This document shows positions 60,192-64,000 of a stretch of DNA of 64,000 bases, in pieces (the stretch's first letter is position 1; every line of letters begins with the position of its first letter). The stretch spans positions 147,938,699 to 148,002,698 of the forward strand of contig NC_092050.1 in NCBI RefSeq assembly GCF_003086295.3, given 5' to 3'. A model generated the notes under the pieces. That model did not search any database. It was given only the letters and a program-made list of their open reading frames with translations, and was not told the origin of the DNA. A program made the translations under genes and the position numbers. The stretch is from Arachis hypogaea. Its lineage: Eukaryota > Streptophyta > Magnoliopsida > Fabales > Fabaceae.

Positions 60192-60786
60192 AATTAATAG
60201 ATTGTGGTAATAGAATCTAGATATTTACGAGTAACGACAAAGGAAAATAGAAAATCCATTAAATAAACACAATATAATGCATGTGAAAGACTGAAAGTTG
60301 GTTTTGTGCGGGTGGCATTGCGACAATGTTGGTAATTCCTACATATATACACGTGTTTATTAATTTAATATAACCAAAATATGTATGCATATATAATTTC
60401 CGTGGCCAATAGTGATCCTACAATAATACTACATGATGAGAACCTTGATCGATGTTGAGAATATATATGGCAATAGATTATTATTGACGTACATATATGC
60501 TGAGGCATGGATTGGTTGAAATGGAACAAGTCAATGAGGATTGAGGACACTTATATGCAGTTGGTGGAATAAGATGGACCACAATCAAAGTATATTAAAT
60601 TAAATTAACTTTTATGTATGGCTTTGTGGCTGAATGGTGCTGTGGCATTGTCATACATTTGACTTAATATGAGAGGGGAAGATAAGCAACAATAAAATGA
60701 TGAATAATGCTATCTTTACTTCACCTCTCTATGTGGCATGCATTACTTGGTTCTCCCAAATAAAGGTTACAAGATCATCATAATAA
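60192..60786. other. Intergenic stretch
   Basis: No gene recognised. Not obviously repetitive between about 60290 and 60760. Confidence 0.45.
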
Positions 60787-60798
60787 CTAAAGCATATG

Positions 60799-60982
60799 GT
60801 AAACCAACTTCAGTAGATCGAGTGATCAATTTACTCGTCCGCTTAAATAAGTGTTGAAAGTTTGAATTTTACCTTATGTATGTAGCAATTCATTGATTAG
60901 CAATAAACTCTTAAATCAAACTTAGACTTGTGACGGATTAATCCTTAGCATCTCGAATTAAGGAATACCATTAAAAAAAAAT
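60799..60982 (+). mobile_element. tRNA-derived SINE, copy 2 (plus)
   Basis: 184 bp with the same body as copy 1: GATCGAGTGATCAATTTACT, GTTTGAATTTTACCTTATGT, GTGACGGATTAATCC, GGAATACCATT and an A9 tail. Perfect 12-bp duplication CTAAAGCATATG at 60787-60798 and 60983-60994. Confidence 0.9.
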
Positions 60983-60994
60983 CTAAAGCATATG

Positions 60995-61282
60995 ATATGT
61001 TTTAATACGAAACCAGTTGATAAAGTAACAGGAATATAAGGGTAGTTATGAGCTATATGTATAATCTTCCCTGCATATATATCAACACATAAAGGTTGAG
61101 AACTTTTTCTTTCTCTTTTAAAAAAATCTTTATTATATTTTATATTTTTTGAATTGTTTTATTTATGCTTCCTTTTAACAACACTTGGAAGCTCTATGTT
61201 CTCCTTCGTAGGCTATATTATGCCTTCTGATCTTTGGCATTGTGCGTTCTAGCAAAATTACATAGATCTCACTTTCTTTAAA
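60995..61282. other. Spacer
   Basis: AT-rich, no gene. Confidence 0.4.
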
Positions 61283-61486
61283 AGTGGATACCTAATAAAA
61301 ATTTTATAATTGTCTTTATATAAAAATATTTTATTTTAATTATTAAATGATAAATTTTAAAGTTTAATTTTATATATTATAAAAATATTATTTTTATTTA
61401 AAATATGACAAAACAAATAAATTACATTTTTTAAACTAAAATTATCATAAGAATATATTTTTGACATTTTTATTAGAGTAATTGTC
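61283..61486. mobile_element. Degenerate copy of the 205-bp MITE
   Basis: Aligns base for base with 39474-39678 over about 204 bp: AGTGGATACCTAATAAAAAT for GGTGGCTACTCCAATGAAGA at the left, AAATAAATTACATTTTTTAA for AAATAAGTTACACTTTTTAA, and TTTTTATTAGAGTAATTGTC for the right end. Much more diverged and AT-shifted than the downstream-of-HSFC1 copy. No intact duplication. Confidence 0.75.
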
Positions 61487-63041
61487 TTCTTTAAATCTCA
61501 ATTCATAATGGTTCACGTCTTCAAATAAAGCAGAACCCGGAGAGTTGAGTTATTATTATTCATGTTAAAATTTTAATATTAATACTAATTTAAAATTGAA
61601 TTCAAATTAATAATAAAGGATGATTTGGTGCAAAATAATAAAATAAAATAATGAGTCAAATTTGCAAATTTACTATAAATAATATATTAATATTTAAATT
61701 CAATAAGTAAAAAATATTTAATTTTTATTCGGTTTAATGAATTCACAATTTCCTATAGATTTATCATTTGTAAATAGGTCCCTATAAAAAAAATTGTAAT
61801 TGGATTTTTATACTTAAAAGTTTTATAATAGTTCTCTCATATCAAAATAATGTCAAAAGATACATAATATTATTTTTAGCTATATTTTTATAGAAAATAA
61901 ATTAAAAAATCATAAATATTAAGGATTTAATTACAAACATAAAATTACAACGGGATGTTAGTTACAAATTAATAACATAGTATAAGATAATATATTTCAT
62001 TGCATAATTTTACTTAATTGAATACAATATATTGAAATTATTGTAGTAATTTTTTTGAAAAATTAATATAGTAATTTTTATATATGTGGGATTTAATAAG
62101 ATGAAAAATGATTGGAAAAATTAGGACATAGTCAAAGTTGCTCAATGACAAAATAACGTCAAATATGAAATTTTTGTTTTTGGTTATATGGGTCAAATAT
62201 GAAATTTATTACTTGCCCAAACTTGAAATTGAATTAGGCCATCAAGAAAGAAATGAAAAAAAAAATTTGGCAAAACAATACTGTTTCTTTCCGAGTACTC
62301 CTTTTCTTTCATTCCCAAAAATTTAAATGGGTTTTGTTTTGCAACCTAACTAAACAAAAACAAATTTGGGGGAATCACTGTCAGCTTTTCATTAGCATAG
62401 GTTTAGCAATTGTGGTTTGGGTTGATGCTTTTGAGCCCTATGGTCACAAACCCATGTCCAACGTAACAATAGAGTAGCAGCTGAAGCCTTAGCCCCAAAA
62501 TAACTTTCATCCATGTGTCAACTTGTTTTGGTACTCTATTGTTACGTTTTATTTTTTGTTAGATATCCTAATTTTAGGAATCACAACACACTTACACTAC
62601 ACATTCACCCATACAATACTAAAAGGTTTTTTTTAATATTTTTGAACTCGAGTGTAACATATTAAGAGGCACATAAATTATCATCGAGAATGAATCATTT
62701 CAATTTTTTTAACAATTAAAGGAATAAAGTGTAATCTCTTAGGTAGGCACAAAATAGGCACAATATTTAAAAGAGTTGTCTATTTTGTGCTTACCTTATT
62801 TTTTTTCAATTATTTGAAATGTCTAGTTAGAGAAAAACAGGCAGAAAAAAAATAGGATTAAAAGAAAACATGAAAAAGAACATTAAAAGATTAGAGATCA
62901 TATTTTACTCTTTTAATAAAAAAAAAAATTAAAAGGATTCATTCACTCATTTATACTACTAACCTTAGGTAGATATTGACCGAAAAAATAAAAAAACACT
63001 TACCATAAATATTTTACTAAGTAATTATACTGCATTCATAT
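61487..63041. other. AT-rich intergenic stretch with two small hairpins
   Basis: A perfect 17-bp inverted repeat AACGTAACAATAGAGTA sits at 62460-62476 and 62532-62548, with a 55-base loop. A second, GGTAGGCACAAAATAG, pairs at 62743-62758 and 62780-62795. The open frame 62253-62477 has no recognisable domain and ends in the first hairpin, so I do not call it a gene. Confidence 0.5.
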
Positions 63042-63051
63042 TCAATTTGAG

Positions 63052-63143
63052 TGGATCAAGTAATTAACTTATTTATCCGCTTAATCGAGTGTTGAAATTT
63101 AAATATTGTCTTGTATCGAATTAAGAAATACTGTAAAAAAAAA
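63052..63143 (+). mobile_element. tRNA-derived SINE, copy 3, internally deleted
   Basis: Shares the start (GGATCAAGTAATTAACTTAT, CCGCTTAATCGAGTGTTGAA) and end (TCGAATTAAGAAATACTGTA plus A tail) with copies 1 and 2 but lacks the middle. Flanks TCAATTTGAG (63042-63051) and TCAATTAGAG (63144-63153) match at 9 of 10, so the deleted form was probably mobilised as such or deleted later. Confidence 0.75.
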
Positions 63144-63153
63144 TCAATTAGAG

Positions 63154-64000
63154 ATACTGAACCATAACATTAGTCTCTAATAGAATAAAAAGATATTACT
63201 TTAAATGTATTTTCACAAATGATAAAAATTGGGCCCTTATTTAAAAAAAGTTAGTTTCATAAAGGGATTAAATTGTCAAAAAAAAATTTTAAATAACAGA
63301 CTAATTTAGCTTTTGACTTTATTAAAGGCTAATATGTTTGATATTTTAAAGGCCAAGGACTATTTTAAAAATTTACTCCTGTAATTATATAGCTTTTGGT
63401 TTCCGAAGTAAAATATTTTAATAGAAAGTATAAATAATGTTATAAGCGTTTATACATTGAATATTTTTGTTGATAATGCATTAGCAAAACAAAAATGTCA
63501 CTAAACTTCTTCAATTTGCCCCATTACTTTTCCCTGAATTCCCTCAATGACGACCATTATTTTATTTTCTAAACTAATTAATTATGGAAAAAGGTGCGTC
63601 ATTATAATTATTAGATTTATTTATTTCTTAATGAACATTAATATTCAATTATTACCATGACGACCCTTTAAAAAAAGAAAGAAAAAGGGCTTATTATTGC
63701 GCATATTTTTTTTAATCACTACTTTTTAGTGTGTTCTTTTAAATTTAAATTAGTCCTAATTAGAGAATCGAGTGAAAAAAAAAAGGATTAATTTGGAGAG
63801 CTAGTGAAATGATTAAAGTTGGGCCATTAAAATCTATACTGATTATAAAAACTACTAGTTGTTTACTTCTATCAAGTTTAGAAAATTTATTGATTCTGAA
63901 CAAAAAAAATAGCATAACACCAGAAATTTATGCAAAATATTCACACAAATCTTAAAAAAAAAAATTTGCATAAATATTTATCAAAGATATAAATATTCAT
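63154..64000. other. AT-rich intergenic stretch to the window end
   Basis: No gene or clear repeat recognised. Confidence 0.5.

Overview
The window looks like nuclear DNA of a legume, most likely Arachis (peanut or a wild relative). It is AT-rich and dominated by transposable elements. Several repeats resemble families I recall from peanut: a very abundant Ty3-gypsy LTR beginning TGATGAGC, LTRs carrying CpG-rich ACGCGT/ACGCGTACGCGT arrays, and a 205-bp MITE with a 9-bp target duplication. The genus call is inference from memory. Only one ordinary host gene is convincing: a two-exon class C heat-stress transcription factor (HSFC1-like, + strand, 37883-39074) with a TATA box and a CACGTG motif upstream.

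1-11 kb: the 5' end of a minus-strand Ty3-gypsy element runs off the left edge (LTR 512-910). A complete but coding-poor gypsy-type element follows at 3009-6100 (448-bp LTRs, 5-bp duplication ATTCT, gag only). Then come a (TA)42 tract, a four-copy ~375-bp tandem repeat and two long-arm foldback elements. 12-31 kb: a decayed Ty1-copia element (12.7-16.6 kb), the 3' end of an Athila-type gypsy element (LTR 18173-19760), two related 1.5-kb gypsy LTRs in opposite orientation around a decayed minus-strand gag-protease, a third minus-strand gypsy (LTR 28863-29607), and the 3' part of a second copia (3' LTR 30535-30782).

32-37 kb: two TIR transposons carrying pieces of host genes. A Mutator-type element (32182-33797, 10-bp duplication) carries exons of a plant O-fucosyltransferase gene. 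A hAT-type element (34512-36874, 8-bp duplication ATAAATAC) carries the start of a prefoldin subunit 4 gene, still readable. The second element ends 1.0 kb upstream of the HSFC1 start codon. Downstream of HSFC1 are a 205-bp MITE, a tandem palindrome array, a dimeric SINE with a 12-bp duplication, a large inverted-repeat region (41.2-44.5 kb) and a perfect 64-bp palindrome.

45-64 kb: mostly gene-poor AT-rich DNA. It holds a TRIM-like remnant, a cluster of five CACGTG motifs (50241-50657), a foldback MITE, remnants of a GRF zinc-finger gene and of a MULE transposase facing each other (51.7-53.8 kb), another hAT element (54895-57292) that carries a leucine-rich-repeat receptor gene fragment and is itself invaded by a smaller hAT MITE, a 712-bp hAT MITE, three copies of one tRNA-derived SINE family, and a second degenerate copy of the 205-bp MITE.

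The strongest message of the window is that three TIR elements within 25 kb each carry a different host gene fragment, two of them side by side upstream of the only intact gene.
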